DNA of 64,000 nucleotides from Shimia sp. Alg240-R146 (GCF_947331465.1 NZ_CAMZOK010000003.1:496001-560000), one strand, 5' to 3'. Numbered from the stretch's first letter, positions 1 to 9,159 are shown. Numbers and translations: made by a program. Notes: a model not told the origin generated them from the sequence alone.

Positions 1-24
1 AGCGCTTTTTGCGCTGGTTTTTTG
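1..24 (+). terminator. possible intrinsic terminator of a gene left of the window
   Basis: A 5-bp stem AGCGC/GCGCT with a TTTTT loop is followed by GG and six T. It could end a plus-strand gene lying outside the window. The stem is short and may continue beyond the left edge, so the call is tentative. Confidence 0.35.
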
Positions 25-130
25 GAGGGTGATTTGCGTTCCATGCACTTTCCTTACATGAGCAGCAAAAAACCGTCCAGATTGCGCTTGCACCCTCTGT
101 GGTTTGAGTCTAAATCCCCGCCACGGTAAT

Positions 131-205
131 GCTGTGGTAGCTCAGTGGTAGAGCACACCCTTGGTAAGGGTGAGGTCGGGAGTTCGATCCTCCCTCACAG
201 CACCA
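131..205 (+). tRNA. tRNA-Thr (anticodon GGU)
   Basis: The cloverleaf can be read directly. The 7-bp acceptor stem GCTGTGG pairs with TCACAGC with one G-T wobble. The D-arm carries CTCAGTGGTAGAG. The anticodon stem CACCC/GGGTG encloses the loop TTGGTAA, giving anticodon GGT, which reads ACC/ACU threonine codons. The T-arm is GGGAG-TTCGATC-CTCCC. The 3' CCA is encoded (203-205). It stands alone, and no other tRNA was seen in the window. Confidence 0.96.
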
Positions 206-888
206 CCGGATCCCCCCGAGATACGGCAAGACGATCTACCGCGCGCAAGCACCGACTCGCCCGAATGTCACTCGTATGATTCTTAGCACTCACACCGTCG
301 CCCCTTCGCCAAATTATGTCGTTGATTCGAATCACCTTTGTTTGCGCATTCTGATCAATCAGGCGCAACGCGCGCTTTTGTTCGCGAATTGAAATCAATT
401 CCGGTTACTCCCAAACAGCCACGTCACAACAGATTCTCAATCCACCAAATCTCCGGATTGGTTCCCATTTGGAAACGACTGAAGCAGCGGTATCAAATGT
501 GGCGCGAAGCCTTTGCTGCAATTGAGCAATTTGGACCAAATTGTGTCAAAAATGCACACCGAAAACCGCACCTTTCCGCCACACTTCTGCCGCAATACGG
601 AAACAATAGCCAAATTCCCCTGCAAAAACAGACAAGGTTAACAATTGGTTAACGCCACAATTTCGGTTCTTTTTCGACCAAATTTAGATGTTTTTGTTTC
701 AACGCCGCCTTCTTTCGCCCATATTTGGGTCACGCCTATCTGGGGGGCGTATGTTCTGGCTGGGGCAGCCAATCAACAAATAGGCATCTTTCGGGATGTC
801 GAATTGCCGCTTCTTTTTGAGCGGTGGGAGCGCTGTGCTTCGTGTTCATTTAGAACCACGAGCCGTGCACAAAGGAAACGAGGGAACA
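206..888. other. long AT-rich intergenic region upstream of the RTX/Hint gene
   Basis: About 680 bases hold no convincing gene. Small ORFs exist but none has a plausible start, Shine-Dalgarno site or recognisable product. The region is visibly more AT-rich than the flanking genes. It holds three perfect inverted repeats: TGATTCGAATCA at 323-334, GAATTGA-AA-TCAATTC at 386-401 and CAATTTGG-A-CCAAATTG at 527-543. It also holds the exact TTAA-N7-TTAAC motif listed separately at 638-653. I infer that it is the control region of the large secreted-protein gene. I could not place a convincing -35/-10 pair. Confidence 0.6.
638..653 (+). promoter_or_regulatory. CtrA-type binding site (TTAA-N7-TTAAC)
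   Basis: The bases read TTAA, then seven bases (CAATTGG), then TTAAC. This is an exact match to the full binding consensus of CtrA, the response regulator that in Rhodobacterales governs motility, gene transfer agent and related late functions. The site lies about 235 bases before the start codon of the RTX/Hint gene. The match is visible; the regulation is inferred. Confidence 0.55.
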
Positions 889-3800
889 ATGGCTGATCCG
901 ACAGGTCCTGGCATCGTGGACGGAACCGAGAACGATGACGTAGTGAATGTGGGTTTCACCGACGGCGAAGGTGACGCAGCTGCAAATTCCGGCGCCGCAA
1001 TCAGCACGCAAGGTGGTGACGATCTGGTCGTCAGCGGTGCTGGCGATGACACAATTTATGCCGGTAACGGCGACGACACCGTTCTCGCAGGCGCCGGCGA
1101 CGACGAGGTTCTCGGCGACGAATCCGACCCGCAAGACGCGGATCAGGATGGCGACGCGGAACCGGGCGATGACCTGCTTGCCGGCGAAGCTGGTTCCGAC
1201 ACCATCGACGGTGGCGGCGGCGACGACGTGATCTATGGTGGTTTTGCGCCTGTCAGCGATACCAGCGGCGGCACGTCTGGCGGTGTTGAAAGCTTTAACT
1301 GGAGCGAAATCGGCACGCCGGCGGATGGTGACCCGCTCGCGGGCCCCGTTACACAGGACACCGGTTCTGTTTCCGTGGCTTATTCCTCCACGACCACCGG
1401 CGGCACAACTCCAGAGTTTGACGACGCCACGCAAATCGTCGATGGCCTCGACGGCGGCGGCGAAACGATTGACCCGAACAGCGGCCTGCGCATGGACACC
1501 GGTGCCGGCACCGGTGCCACAACCACTGCGGCGCTTGAGTTCTCCGAAGCGGTTGAAAACGCTCAATTCCGCATCAATGACATCGACGGCAATGCCGTGA
1601 CAAAGGTCTGGGCCTACGACACTGAAGGCAACCGGATTGAGGTCACACTGACCAGCGAAGATGGCAGCAACCTGCATCTCGTGGACATCGATGGCGACGG
1701 CACCACCGAAGGTGCAATCTCAGACGGTAGCGCTCCGGGTGACGCGGCGACTGGCGGCAACTCGGTCTTGGTGGACATTCCCGGTCCAGTGGCGCGCATC
1801 GAGATCATCACCATCAACCTCGATGATGAGTCAGCGGATGTGACCGTTTCCGACGTCTACTTCACCACAGATGGCGTTGTGACCTCGACCGAGGACGGCG
1901 ACGACGTTCTGTTGGGCGGCGATGGCAGCGACATGATCTATGGTCAGGACGGCGAAGACGAGATCACCGGCGGCGCAGGTGTCGATACCATCGACGGCGG
2001 CGCAGATGCAGATACCATACTTGGTGGGTCTACTCTGGATCTGGTCGACGGCGGAAGCGACGGCGATGACAACGACACATTGGATCTGCGCGGTCTTGGT
2101 GCGATCACAGTCGTCTATGATCCCGAGAATGGCGAAAACGGCGTGGCCGTGATCGAAGAAACCGGTGAAGCGTTTGAATTCTTCGATATCGAGAACGTTC
2201 TCGCCGACGAGATTTCAGACCGCACACGTGACGGCATCGTCGAAGGCACGGCGGGAAGCGACCTGATCGACCTGGAGTACGATGGCGATCCGGACGGCGA
2301 TTTTGTTGACAACGAAGACAACATTTTCCCTGGAAATGCCGAAAACGACGACATCATCGTAGCTTATGGCGGCGACGACACTATTGTCGCGGCTGAAGGT
2401 GACGACATCGTATTTGGTGGCGAAGGCAACGACGTCATAGGCGGCGGCGCAGGTGACGACAGCATGGCTGGCGGCGCGGGCGACGACTACATGGAAGGCG
2501 CAGCTGGCGACGACGTGCTTTACGGCCGCGACGGCAACGATACCCTCGCAGGCGGCGACGACAACGATATTCTCGTTGGCGAAGCCGGCGATGACGTCCT
2601 TGCAGGTCATTCGGGTAGCGACACCCTTGACGGTGGTTCCGGCAACGACACGCTCGACGGTGGTTCCGGCGACGACCTTATGAAAGGTGGCGCTGGAGAC
2701 GACGAACTCGACTCGGGCGGTGGCGACGACACTGTGTTCGGTGGTGCTGGCAACGACTTCATTGAAGGAAACCCCGGGAACGACGAACTCTGGGGCGAAG
2801 ACGGCGACGACACCATCTTCGGCAACGACGGCGACGACACCATCGAAGGCGGCGCAGGCAACGACGTGATTTCGACTGGACCGGGCGAAGATGTTGTTAA
2901 CGCAGGCGACGACCGCGATACCATCATCGTTGTTGGTCAAGACAACCAGTTCATTGACGGTGCCGAAGGCGGCGACGACTTTGATACGCTGCAAGTTCTT
3001 GGCAACGCCGAGATCGAATACGACGTCGACAACCCGGAAAACGGTGTGGTCTATTATCTGGATGCGGACGATGTGCGCACCGGTGTAACCACCACATTCG
3101 TGAACATCGAGAACGTTGAAATCGTCGACCTCAGCGGGCTGGATGGTGTTGTCGAAGGCACTGACGGAGACGATCTGATTGACGCATCCTACGTTGGTGA
3201 TCCGGAAGGTGACCGAGTCGACAATTTCGATGCGCTCGACAACTTCTTGGACGAAGCCCTCGATTCAACTGTACCGTCCAGCTTCTTCGAAGCTCCAGGC
3301 GGTGCGCCTCGCGGTGACCAACGTGATGCGATCGATGCCGGAGCAGGTAACGACACTGTGCTTTCCGGTGACGGTGACGACGTCGTCCACGGCGGCGCAG
3401 GCGACGATAGCATCGATGCCGGTGCAGGCTTTGACGATGTCGCCGGCGGAGACGGAGACGACACCATCTTCGGTGGCATCGGTACCGATAAGTTGTTCGG
3501 TGAAGCCGACGACGACGTTCTCTACGGCGGCGGTCAGTCCGACACCATATACGGTGGCGACGGTAACGACGAACTCTGGGGCGAAGACGGCGCTGACTCT
3601 TTGATCGGTGGCGACGGTGCCGACACCTTTGTTGGTGGCCAGGGCTCCGACACGATCGACGGCGGCGAAGGTGACGACTCGATCCTTGCTGGTGACGGCG
3701 ATGACGTGATCATGACCGGCGATGGTGCCAACTTTGTTGACGCAGGCTCCGGTGACAACATGGTCATTGCAGGAGACGGCGACGATACGCTGACTGGTGG

Positions 3801-5142
3801 CATTGGCGGAGACAGCATTGATGGCGCCGGCGGCGACGACCTGATCATTGGTGGCGCGGGCGTGGACACCATCGACGGCGGCGACGGCAACGATGCGATC
3901 ACCGGCGGCACGCCAGGTGTGACCGGCGTGGCCTCTGTGGGTCAAACACCCGACTTCCTCAGCGGCGGCGCTGGCGATGACATCATCAACGGTGACTCTG
4001 GCGACGACGTGATTAGCGGCGGTGCGGACAACGACAGCATCGGCGGCGGCATCGGTGGCGACACCATCACCGGCGGCACCGGCGACGATGTTATCTATGG
4101 CGAAGACAGCCTCGATCTGGCAACCGGCGAACTGGTCGACCGTCCCGCGGACTTCGACGATGCTCTGGCACTTGAACCGGGCGACGACGACATCCGTGGT
4201 GGCGCGGGCGACGACATGATCTTCGGTCAAGAGGGCGACGACACCATCCGTGGCGGCACCGGCAGTGACACCATTGAAGGTGGTGCTGGCACCGACGAGC
4301 TTCGTGGCGGAGCCGACGAAGACGTCTTTGTCATCGGGTCTGCCGAAGACGGCATTGGCGACCAAATTTTTGGCGGCGCAGCTGGAGTCGACCTCGATAC
4401 TATCGACATCTACGGTGAGCGTGACGTTGATTGGCGCGTGACTAACCTTGTCACAGATAGCGATGGAAATGGTTTTGACGGAACCATCGAATTCCTTGAT
4501 GCCGACGGTATGGTCACTGGCACTCTGGACTTCGAGAACATCGAAGGTGGTCCCGCCGTTGTCTGCTTCACACCAGGCACCAAAATCTTGACCCCGATGG
4601 GCGAAATTGCGGTGGAGAACCTTTCCGAAGGTGATCTGGTTGTGACCCGCGACAATGGTTTGCAGGCAATCCGTTGGGCCGGTTCCCGCAGCCTGAACAC
4701 TGCCGAGATTGCGGCGCGCCCACAACTGCGTCCGGTGATGATCCGCCAAGGCGCATTGGGACCGAACCAGCCAGAGCGTGACATGATGGTCTCGCCAAAC
4801 CACCGCATGCTGCTCGTGTCCGAGCAGGCCGAGCTGCTCTTTGAAGAGCGCGAGGTTCTGGTGGCCGCGAAGCACCTGACACATCTCGAAGGTGTGGACG
4901 TGGTTAACGTCGATGACGTGACTTACATCCACATCATGTGCGAACAGCACGAGGTGGTTCTGGCAGACGGCGCCTGGAGTGAAAGCTTCCAGCCTGGTGA
5001 CTATTCGATGAAAGGCATCGAAAAATCCCAGCGCGAAGAGATCTATTCCCTCTTCCCGGAGTTGCGCAATGAGGAAGGCCTCGCCGCCTATCCAGCCGCG
5101 CGTTTGTCGCTCAAGCGTCACGAGGCTCAGCTGATCGCCTAG
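889..5142 (+). CDS. RTX calcium-binding protein with C-terminal Hint domain
   Basis: A 1417-residue acidic secreted protein. Start ATG 889 is chosen because GGAAACGAGGG lies just upstream; an ATG at 796 gives an implausible N-terminus. Residues 40-85 are RTX repeats (GGxGxDxLx type). Residues about 133-328 form a non-repetitive, probably beta-sandwich, domain. RTX blocks then fill most of the protein, interrupted by linker modules starting near 396, 699 and 1170. The C-terminus is a Hint_2 domain beginning at Cys1226 (CFTPGTKI), with GDLVVTRDNG, SPNHRML and HEVVLADGAWSESF blocks. There is no N-terminal signal peptide, which fits type I secretion, but no T1SS genes are in the window. Hint domains self-cleave at their N-terminal Cys in other families; here that is inference. 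A strong terminator follows. Confidence 0.93.
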   Translation: MADPTGPGIVDGTENDDVVNVGFTDGEGDAAANSGAAISTQGGDDLVVSGAGDDTIYAGNGDDTVLAGAGDDEVLGDESDPQDADQDGDAEPGDDLLAGEAGSDTIDGGGGDDVIYGGFAPVSDTSGGTSGGVESFNWSEIGTPADGDPLAGPVTQDTGSVSVAYSSTTTGGTTPEFDDATQIVDGLDGGGETIDPNSGLRMDTGAGTGATTTAALEFSEAVENAQFRINDIDGNAVTKVWAYDTEGNRIEVTLTSEDGSNLHLVDIDGDGTTEGAISDGSAPGDAATGGNSVLVDIPGPVARIEIITINLDDESADVTVSDVYFTTDGVVTSTEDGDDVLLGGDGSDMIYGQDGEDEITGGAGVDTIDGGADADTILGGSTLDLVDGGSDGDDNDTLDLRGLGAITVVYDPENGENGVAVIEETGEAFEFFDIENVLADEISDRTRDGIVEGTAGSDLIDLEYDGDPDGDFVDNEDNIFPGNAENDDIIVAYGGDDTIVAAEGDDIVFGGEGNDVIGGGAGDDSMAGGAGDDYMEGAAGDDVLYGRDGNDTLAGGDDNDILVGEAGDDVLAGHSGSDTLDGGSGNDTLDGGSGDDLMKGGAGDDELDSGGGDDTVFGGAGNDFIEGNPGNDELWGEDGDDTIFGNDGDDTIEGGAGNDVISTGPGEDVVNAGDDRDTIIVVGQDNQFIDGAEGGDDFDTLQVLGNAEIEYDVDNPENGVVYYLDADDVRTGVTTTFVNIENVEIVDLSGLDGVVEGTDGDDLIDASYVGDPEGDRVDNFDALDNFLDEALDSTVPSSFFEAPGGAPRGDQRDAIDAGAGNDTVLSGDGDDVVHGGAGDDSIDAGAGFDDVAGGDGDDTIFGGIGTDKLFGEADDDVLYGGGQSDTIYGGDGNDELWGEDGADSLIGGDGADTFVGGQGSDTIDGGEGDDSILAGDGDDVIMTGDGANFVDAGSGDNMVIAGDGDDTLTGGIGGDSIDGAGGDDLIIGGAGVDTIDGGDGNDAITGGTPGVTGVASVGQTPDFLSGGAGDDIINGDSGDDVISGGADNDSIGGGIGGDTITGGTGDDVIYGEDSLDLATGELVDRPADFDDALALEPGDDDIRGGAGDDMIFGQEGDDTIRGGTGSDTIEGGAGTDELRGGADEDVFVIGSAEDGIGDQIFGGAAGVDLDTIDIYGERDVDWRVTNLVTDSDGNGFDGTIEFLDADGMVTGTLDFENIEGGPAVVCFTPGTKILTPMGEIAVENLSEGDLVVTRDNGLQAIRWAGSRSLNTAEIAARPQLRPVMIRQGALGPNQPERDMMVSPNHRMLLVSEQAELLFEEREVLVAAKHLTHLEGVDVVNVDDVTYIHIMCEQHEVVLADGAWSESFQPGDYSMKGIEKSQREEIYSLFPELRNEEGLAAYPAARLSLKRHEAQLIA

Positions 5143-5173
5143 CCGGCGCACAGCACAAAGTTCGCTATGGGAT

Positions 5174-5206
5174 GGGTCGGCCGTGGGGGCCGACCCTTCT
5201 CTTTTT
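5174..5206 (+). terminator. intrinsic terminator of the RTX/Hint gene
   Basis: A perfect 9-bp stem GGGTCGGCC/GGCCGACCC with loop GTGGG is followed by TTCTCTTTTT. It lies 32 bases after the stop codon. Confidence 0.92.
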
Positions 5207-5297
5207 AACGCGAACATTTCACATCTCGACTGGACAGCCTGATCGCGAAAGTCTTTGATCGGAAAAACGCAATTCATTTCGCTCGAAAGGACACGGC

Positions 5298-6080
5298 ATG
5301 CCAGCGCCTAAAAACACATTCAAGGCCGCACTGGCACAACACAAACCGCAAATAGGCTGCTGGCTGACCTTTGCTGAAGCTTATGCCGCCGAATTGATGT
5401 CGACCACCGGCTTTGATTGGCTGGTCGTTGACGGAGAACACGGCCCCAATGATTTGCGCAGCATTCGCGACCAGTTGATGGTCATCGATCCCTCCCCCAG
5501 CCACGCCGTTGTGCGTGTACCCTACGGGCAGGACTGGATTGTCAAACAGGCACTGGATGCGGGCGCTCAAACCCTGCTGGTTCCTCTCATCGACACGGCT
5601 GAGCAGGCGCGAGACATGGTAAAAGCCTGTCGCTATGCGCCCAACGGCATCCGCGGCATGGGCGGCGCCGGATCACGTGTCACGCGCTTTGGGTCTATTC
5701 CGGATTACGTCACCACTGCGGACGCGGAAATCTGTTTGCTCGTGCAGGCCGAAAGTCGCCAAGCACTTGAGAACCTGGATGAAATTCTTGCGGTTGAAGG
5801 TGTCGATGGCGTGTTCATCGGCCCAGCTGACCTGTCCGCCGATATGGGATATCCCGGCAATGCCGGCGCACCTGAGGTTCAGACGGCCATCGAGGCCGCC
5901 ATCAAGAAAATCCGCGCCGCGGACAAAGCAGCGGGCATATTGACCCTGACTTTGGACGGCGCAAAAACCCACCTCGATCAGGGTGCTACTTTTGTGGCCG
6001 TGGGCATGGACACGCTCGTTCTGGCTAAGGCCGCGCGCGCCCTGTCCGCCGACGCCAAAGGATTTGTGGACAAGGCATAG
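5298..6080 (+). CDS. hpaI: HpcH/HpaI family aldolase
   Basis: A 260-residue class II (metal-dependent) aldolase of the 4-hydroxy-2-oxoheptanedioate aldolase family, which cleaves hydroxy-oxo-diacids to pyruvate and an aldehyde. Full family length is present. Visible active-site elements are His48 in DGEHGPND, Arg73 in VVRVPYG, the metal ligand Glu152 in LVQAESRQ, and Asp178 in IGPADLSADMGY. The start is supported by AAAGGA upstream. No aromatic-degradation genes are adjacent, so the natural substrate cannot be inferred, and related family members act on other oxo-acids. The following channel gene starts 20 bases downstream. Confidence 0.88.
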   Translation: MPAPKNTFKAALAQHKPQIGCWLTFAEAYAAELMSTTGFDWLVVDGEHGPNDLRSIRDQLMVIDPSPSHAVVRVPYGQDWIVKQALDAGAQTLLVPLIDTAEQARDMVKACRYAPNGIRGMGGAGSRVTRFGSIPDYVTTADAEICLLVQAESRQALENLDEILAVEGVDGVFIGPADLSADMGYPGNAGAPEVQTAIEAAIKKIRAADKAAGILTLTLDGAKTHLDQGATFVAVGMDTLVLAKAARALSADAKGFVDKA

Positions 6081-6100
6081 GACACCCCATGGGAGAAGTG

Positions 6101-6574
6101 ATGAGCCAATCTGATCAACTCTTTTGGGGGTCTGTCGTTCTCAGCCTTTGCGCCATCATTCATGTCGGCCTTTTGGCTGCCATGATTGGGCCTCTGGAAA
6201 TTCTGGGCCGCTGGATGCGGCGGCGGGGACGTGCAATTCGCACGGCCGTTCTCACAGGTGCCGCCTTTGGCATGATTGTGTTTTCCCACACAGTTCAGAT
6301 TTGGCTCTGGGCCTATTTCCTGATGTGGATGGGCGCTTTGGTCGAGTTCTACGATGCGTTGTATTTCTCGATCGTCACCTACACCACTGTCGGGTACGGC
6401 GACCTTATCTTGCCGGTCGAATTCCGTGTCTTCGGAGCATTCGGTGGTGTGACCGGCATTCTGTGTTTTGGCATTTCGACAGCCTTTCTGGTTTCTCTGG
6501 TCAGCAGCTTGATGCCGCGCGCTATTGGTCGGTCGTTTGACTCCAAACCGCGTTCCAGCAACAAGGACACATGA
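6101..6574 (+). CDS. two-transmembrane potassium channel protein
   Basis: A 157-residue Ion_trans_2-type protein. The K+ selectivity filter TVGYGD is at residues 96-101, between a pore helix and a final membrane helix. An N-terminal helix and a central one (GMIVFSHTVQIWLWAYF) make it an integral inner-membrane channel. No C-terminal RCK/TrkA regulatory domain follows, so gating is unknown. I prefer ATG 6101, which has GGGAG five bases upstream; ATG 6089 would add four residues. The stop overlaps the next gene in ATGA (6571-6574), implying cotranscription with the DUF2478 gene. Confidence 0.85.
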   Translation: MSQSDQLFWGSVVLSLCAIIHVGLLAAMIGPLEILGRWMRRRGRAIRTAVLTGAAFGMIVFSHTVQIWLWAYFLMWMGALVEFYDALYFSIVTYTTVGYGDLILPVEFRVFGAFGGVTGILCFGISTAFLVSLVSSLMPRAIGRSFDSKPRSSNKDT

Positions 6575-7080
6575 TGAAAATCGCCTACACGATGGCCCAC
6601 GGACGGGGCGAACTTGATCTGCTGCTTGCGGAGCTTGCCAAACGTCTGGAGGCCCGCGGCGTTGCCACGCGCGGCATTGTGCAAATCAACAGCGAATGTG
6701 AAAGCGATCATCGCTGTGACATGGACGTGCAAATTCTGCCGAACGGGGACGTGATCCGCATCAGCCAGCATCTCGGCAAAGAGGCCCGTGGCTGTCGTCT
6801 CGATCCAAATGCCATGGCACATGCGGTGACCCAAGTCGCGCGCAGCATGGAAGCGCCATATGATGTCTTCATGCTCAACAAATTTGGCAAACAGGAAGCA
6901 GACGGGCAAGGGTTCCGCGACCTCATCGCGGAAGCTGCCGCAAGCGGTGCCACGGTGATCGCGGGCACCAACCCGCTCAACTCCGAAAAGTTCGAACAAT
7001 TTGCTGACGGTATGGCGACCGAAGTCGCCCCGGACATCGACGCGCTACTGGCATGGTATGACAAGGTCAACGCCGCTTAA
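6571..7080 (+). CDS. DUF2478 family protein
   Basis: A 169-residue conserved protein recognised by the block LNKFGKQEADGQGFR (residues about 110-124), typical of DUF2478. That family often lies near molybdenum transport genes and looks like a nucleotide-binding P-loop relative without a clear Walker A motif. No molybdate genes are present here. Two adjacent in-frame ATGs (6571 and 6574) are possible starts. The 3' end interlocks with the convergent transporter gene: both stop codons lie in TTAA at 7077-7080. The function is not established. Confidence 0.75.
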   Translation: MMKIAYTMAHGRGELDLLLAELAKRLEARGVATRGIVQINSECESDHRCDMDVQILPNGDVIRISQHLGKEARGCRLDPNAMAHAVTQVARSMEAPYDVFMLNKFGKQEADGQGFRDLIAEAAASGATVIAGTNPLNSEKFEQFADGMATEVAPDIDALLAWYDKVNAA

Positions 7081-8174
7081 TCGGCCGCGTCAGACAACTC
7101 TTCGCGGCGGCTTGGCACTTCGCCATTGTTGGTCAGCAAAATTGCCATTGGCCTCGTGACCGCAAAGAATGACATGATCGTCATAATGCCTGAGGTCAGA
7201 ATGACGGACAAAATGGCGCCAATCAGGCCCCAGATCGCAGCCCAAGAGGCAAGCGAGACCATGACGATTACAGGACTTAGGTTCATCGACCGCCCCATCA
7301 GACGCGGCTCCCAAAAATAGCCGATCCCAAACTGCGCGGCACTTAGCAGCGAGAACAGCCAGAACACGTTCCAACTCAGCCCAAGCTGCCCGACGGCAAA
7401 CAACATCGGCAGGGCCATTGCGATCCACGACCCGACATAAGGGATGTAGTTGAAGATCGCCGTCGTCACGGCAAAGAAGGCCGCAAATTCCAGTCCAAAC
7501 ATCTGAAAAATCAGCCAGCAGATCAGCCCCAACACAACGTTGATCATCGTCTTGGTGGTGAAATAGGTCCCGATCTGGTCGGTGATCAAGTCGATGGTAT
7601 GCCACACATCCTGACGACTTTGCTCATCCGGCGTTATTGCTGCGACCTTAACGGCTATGCTTTCCCGTTCGATCAGGAATAGCACGGCATACAGGAACAC
7701 CAGAGCCAGATATCCCGCGGAATAGCTGACCGAGTTCAAGGTGTATCGGATCAGCCATTGCACATCGATATTGTCAAAGATCAGCCGGTCAACCGATTGC
7801 CATGTCAGTTCAAATTCGACATCAAACCGCGCAGCAATTTCGGAGACCGCAACAGACAATCCGGTCACATAAGCCGGAATCGCGCGCACCACCGGGTCAA
7901 GGTTTCGGGCGAAAAAGCTGATGAGGCCGGTCAGCGCCACAAAAAGAACAACCGTGGTCAACGTCATACGCAGCCAACTTGGCACAACAGCACTGTAATA
8001 CGGAATGCGGGCAAGAACGCGGGAAATCCCGTCCATCAAAAACGCCAGCAACGCACCAAGAACGATTGGAATGATGATCGGCTGCGCGGCGTTCAGAAAC
8101 CAGCCAAAGGCAATCACCGCAATCACGGCTAGGCACGCGGTCGCAAGCCGGAGATAGCTGTTGGTTTGGGTCAC
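7077..8174 (-). CDS. AI-2E family transporter (PerM-like)
   Basis: A 365-residue membrane protein with about eight hydrophobic segments, the length and layout of the AI-2E transporter (PF01594, TqsA/PerM/YdiK) family. The family-typical region GLEFAAFFAVTTAIFNYIPYVGS and a following EPRLMGRSMNLSP segment are clear. Members have been linked to autoinducer-2 export or Na+/H+ antiport; the substrate cannot be told from sequence. Translation starts at GTG with GAGG about nine bases upstream. The final codons interlock with the DUF2478 stop on the other strand. Confidence 0.88.
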   Translation of the reverse strand: MTQTNSYLRLATACLAVIAVIAFGWFLNAAQPIIIPIVLGALLAFLMDGISRVLARIPYYSAVVPSWLRMTLTTVVLFVALTGLISFFARNLDPVVRAIPAYVTGLSVAVSEIAARFDVEFELTWQSVDRLIFDNIDVQWLIRYTLNSVSYSAGYLALVFLYAVLFLIERESIAVKVAAITPDEQSRQDVWHTIDLITDQIGTYFTTKTMINVVLGLICWLIFQMFGLEFAAFFAVTTAIFNYIPYVGSWIAMALPMLFAVGQLGLSWNVFWLFSLLSAAQFGIGYFWEPRLMGRSMNLSPVIVMVSLASWAAIWGLIGAILSVILTSGIMTIMSFFAVTRPMAILLTNNGEVPSRREELSDAAD

Positions 8175-8249
8175 GGGACGCCCTCATTCTGAGTCCATGC
8201 ATCCTACCCTAGGTGCGCGTAGGAACAAGCAAGGAAAGCAAAGAAACGC

Positions 8250-9017
8250 TTATCCTAGTAACCCGCGGCGGATCAGGTTTAGGGAAGCCAACAGCAAAAT
8301 CAGAAGGGTCGCCTGCCGGAACATGTCCTGATCAATCCGGTCCGAGATCTGGCCGCCAACCCACATGCCAAGAATGGCTGGCGGGATAAGCGCCATGGAA
8401 AACGGAACCGTTGCGGCACTCAGAACACCTGATCCGAGATGCGCACCCACCAGCAACAAGGCGCCAAGCCCATACACGACACCCTGCACACGGATCTGTT
8501 CTACCTTTGGCGTGCCGATGGCCGTCAGATAGGTCACAGTAGGCGGCCCCCAAACCCCGGACAGCCCCCCCAGCACGCCGGCTACCGTTCCTACGGCCAT
8601 CTCGCCTCTTGCCGAAGGTTTGGCGATGCGGATTGGCCGTCCCAGCAACTGGCTGGCTGCAAACACCGAAACTGGTATCCCGATGATCAAAAGCATGATC
8701 TCCGACGGCAGCACTCGCACAAATTGGGCACTGATCAGCATCGTTATTCCTCCGGCAAAAAGGAACCGCCGAAAACGGCGCACGGATTGCCACGCTGCTC
8801 GGATGCCTTGGCGAAACGCTTGAATGCCGTTGGTGATTAGCGTCGGCAGAATCAGTCCCGCAAGCGCAAGTTCCGGCGCGATGAACGAACTCAGCCCGGA
8901 AATCAGAACCATCGGCATGCCGAAGCCGACCATGCCCTTTATCACCCCAGCCAGAATCGCCACGCCACACGCTAGAAAAAGTGTGACGGGCTCAAGGTTT
9001 GAGAAAAATACATCCAT
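8250..9017 (-). CDS. sulfite exporter TauE/SafE family protein
   Basis: A 255-residue integral membrane protein with seven to eight hydrophobic helices and the duplicated TauE/SafE signature: GVIKGMVGFGMPMV near residue 25 and GVLGGLSGVWGPPTVTYL in the second half. The family exports sulfite, sulfoacetate or other small organic anions across the inner membrane. The Gly-rich motifs are intact. It stands alone with 75 bases to the transporter gene downstream, and no taurine or sulfonate catabolic genes are nearby, so the substrate is open. Confidence 0.88.
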   Translation of the reverse strand: MDVFFSNLEPVTLFLACGVAILAGVIKGMVGFGMPMVLISGLSSFIAPELALAGLILPTLITNGIQAFRQGIRAAWQSVRRFRRFLFAGGITMLISAQFVRVLPSEIMLLIIGIPVSVFAASQLLGRPIRIAKPSARGEMAVGTVAGVLGGLSGVWGPPTVTYLTAIGTPKVEQIRVQGVVYGLGALLLVGAHLGSGVLSAATVPFSMALIPPAILGMWVGGQISDRIDQDMFRQATLLILLLASLNLIRRGLLG

Positions 9018-9159
9018 ACCCTGCTATAGCCCGTAATTGCTGCACCCGCAAAATTCACGCGCGCAACATATGAACAAAACGTCGCGTTAGTTGGCATTTT
9101 TGTTGCGCTGCAACTGCAAAAGAATTATGTCACACTGCAGAAACAGAGGATACAATTCC

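Noticed and set aside
338-652. 104-codon ORF upstream of the RTX gene
   Set aside because: Starts at TTG without a Shine-Dalgarno site, shows no recognisable domain, and runs across palindromes and the CtrA-type box, so it is more likely non-coding.
3265-5277. 670-codon open frame antisense to the RTX/Hint gene, plus several shorter ones over 850-2994
   Set aside because: Periodic GC-rich RTX codons leave the opposite frames free of stops. The translations are low-complexity mirror patterns (repeated VVA/GVV runs) with no family features or ribosome binding site.
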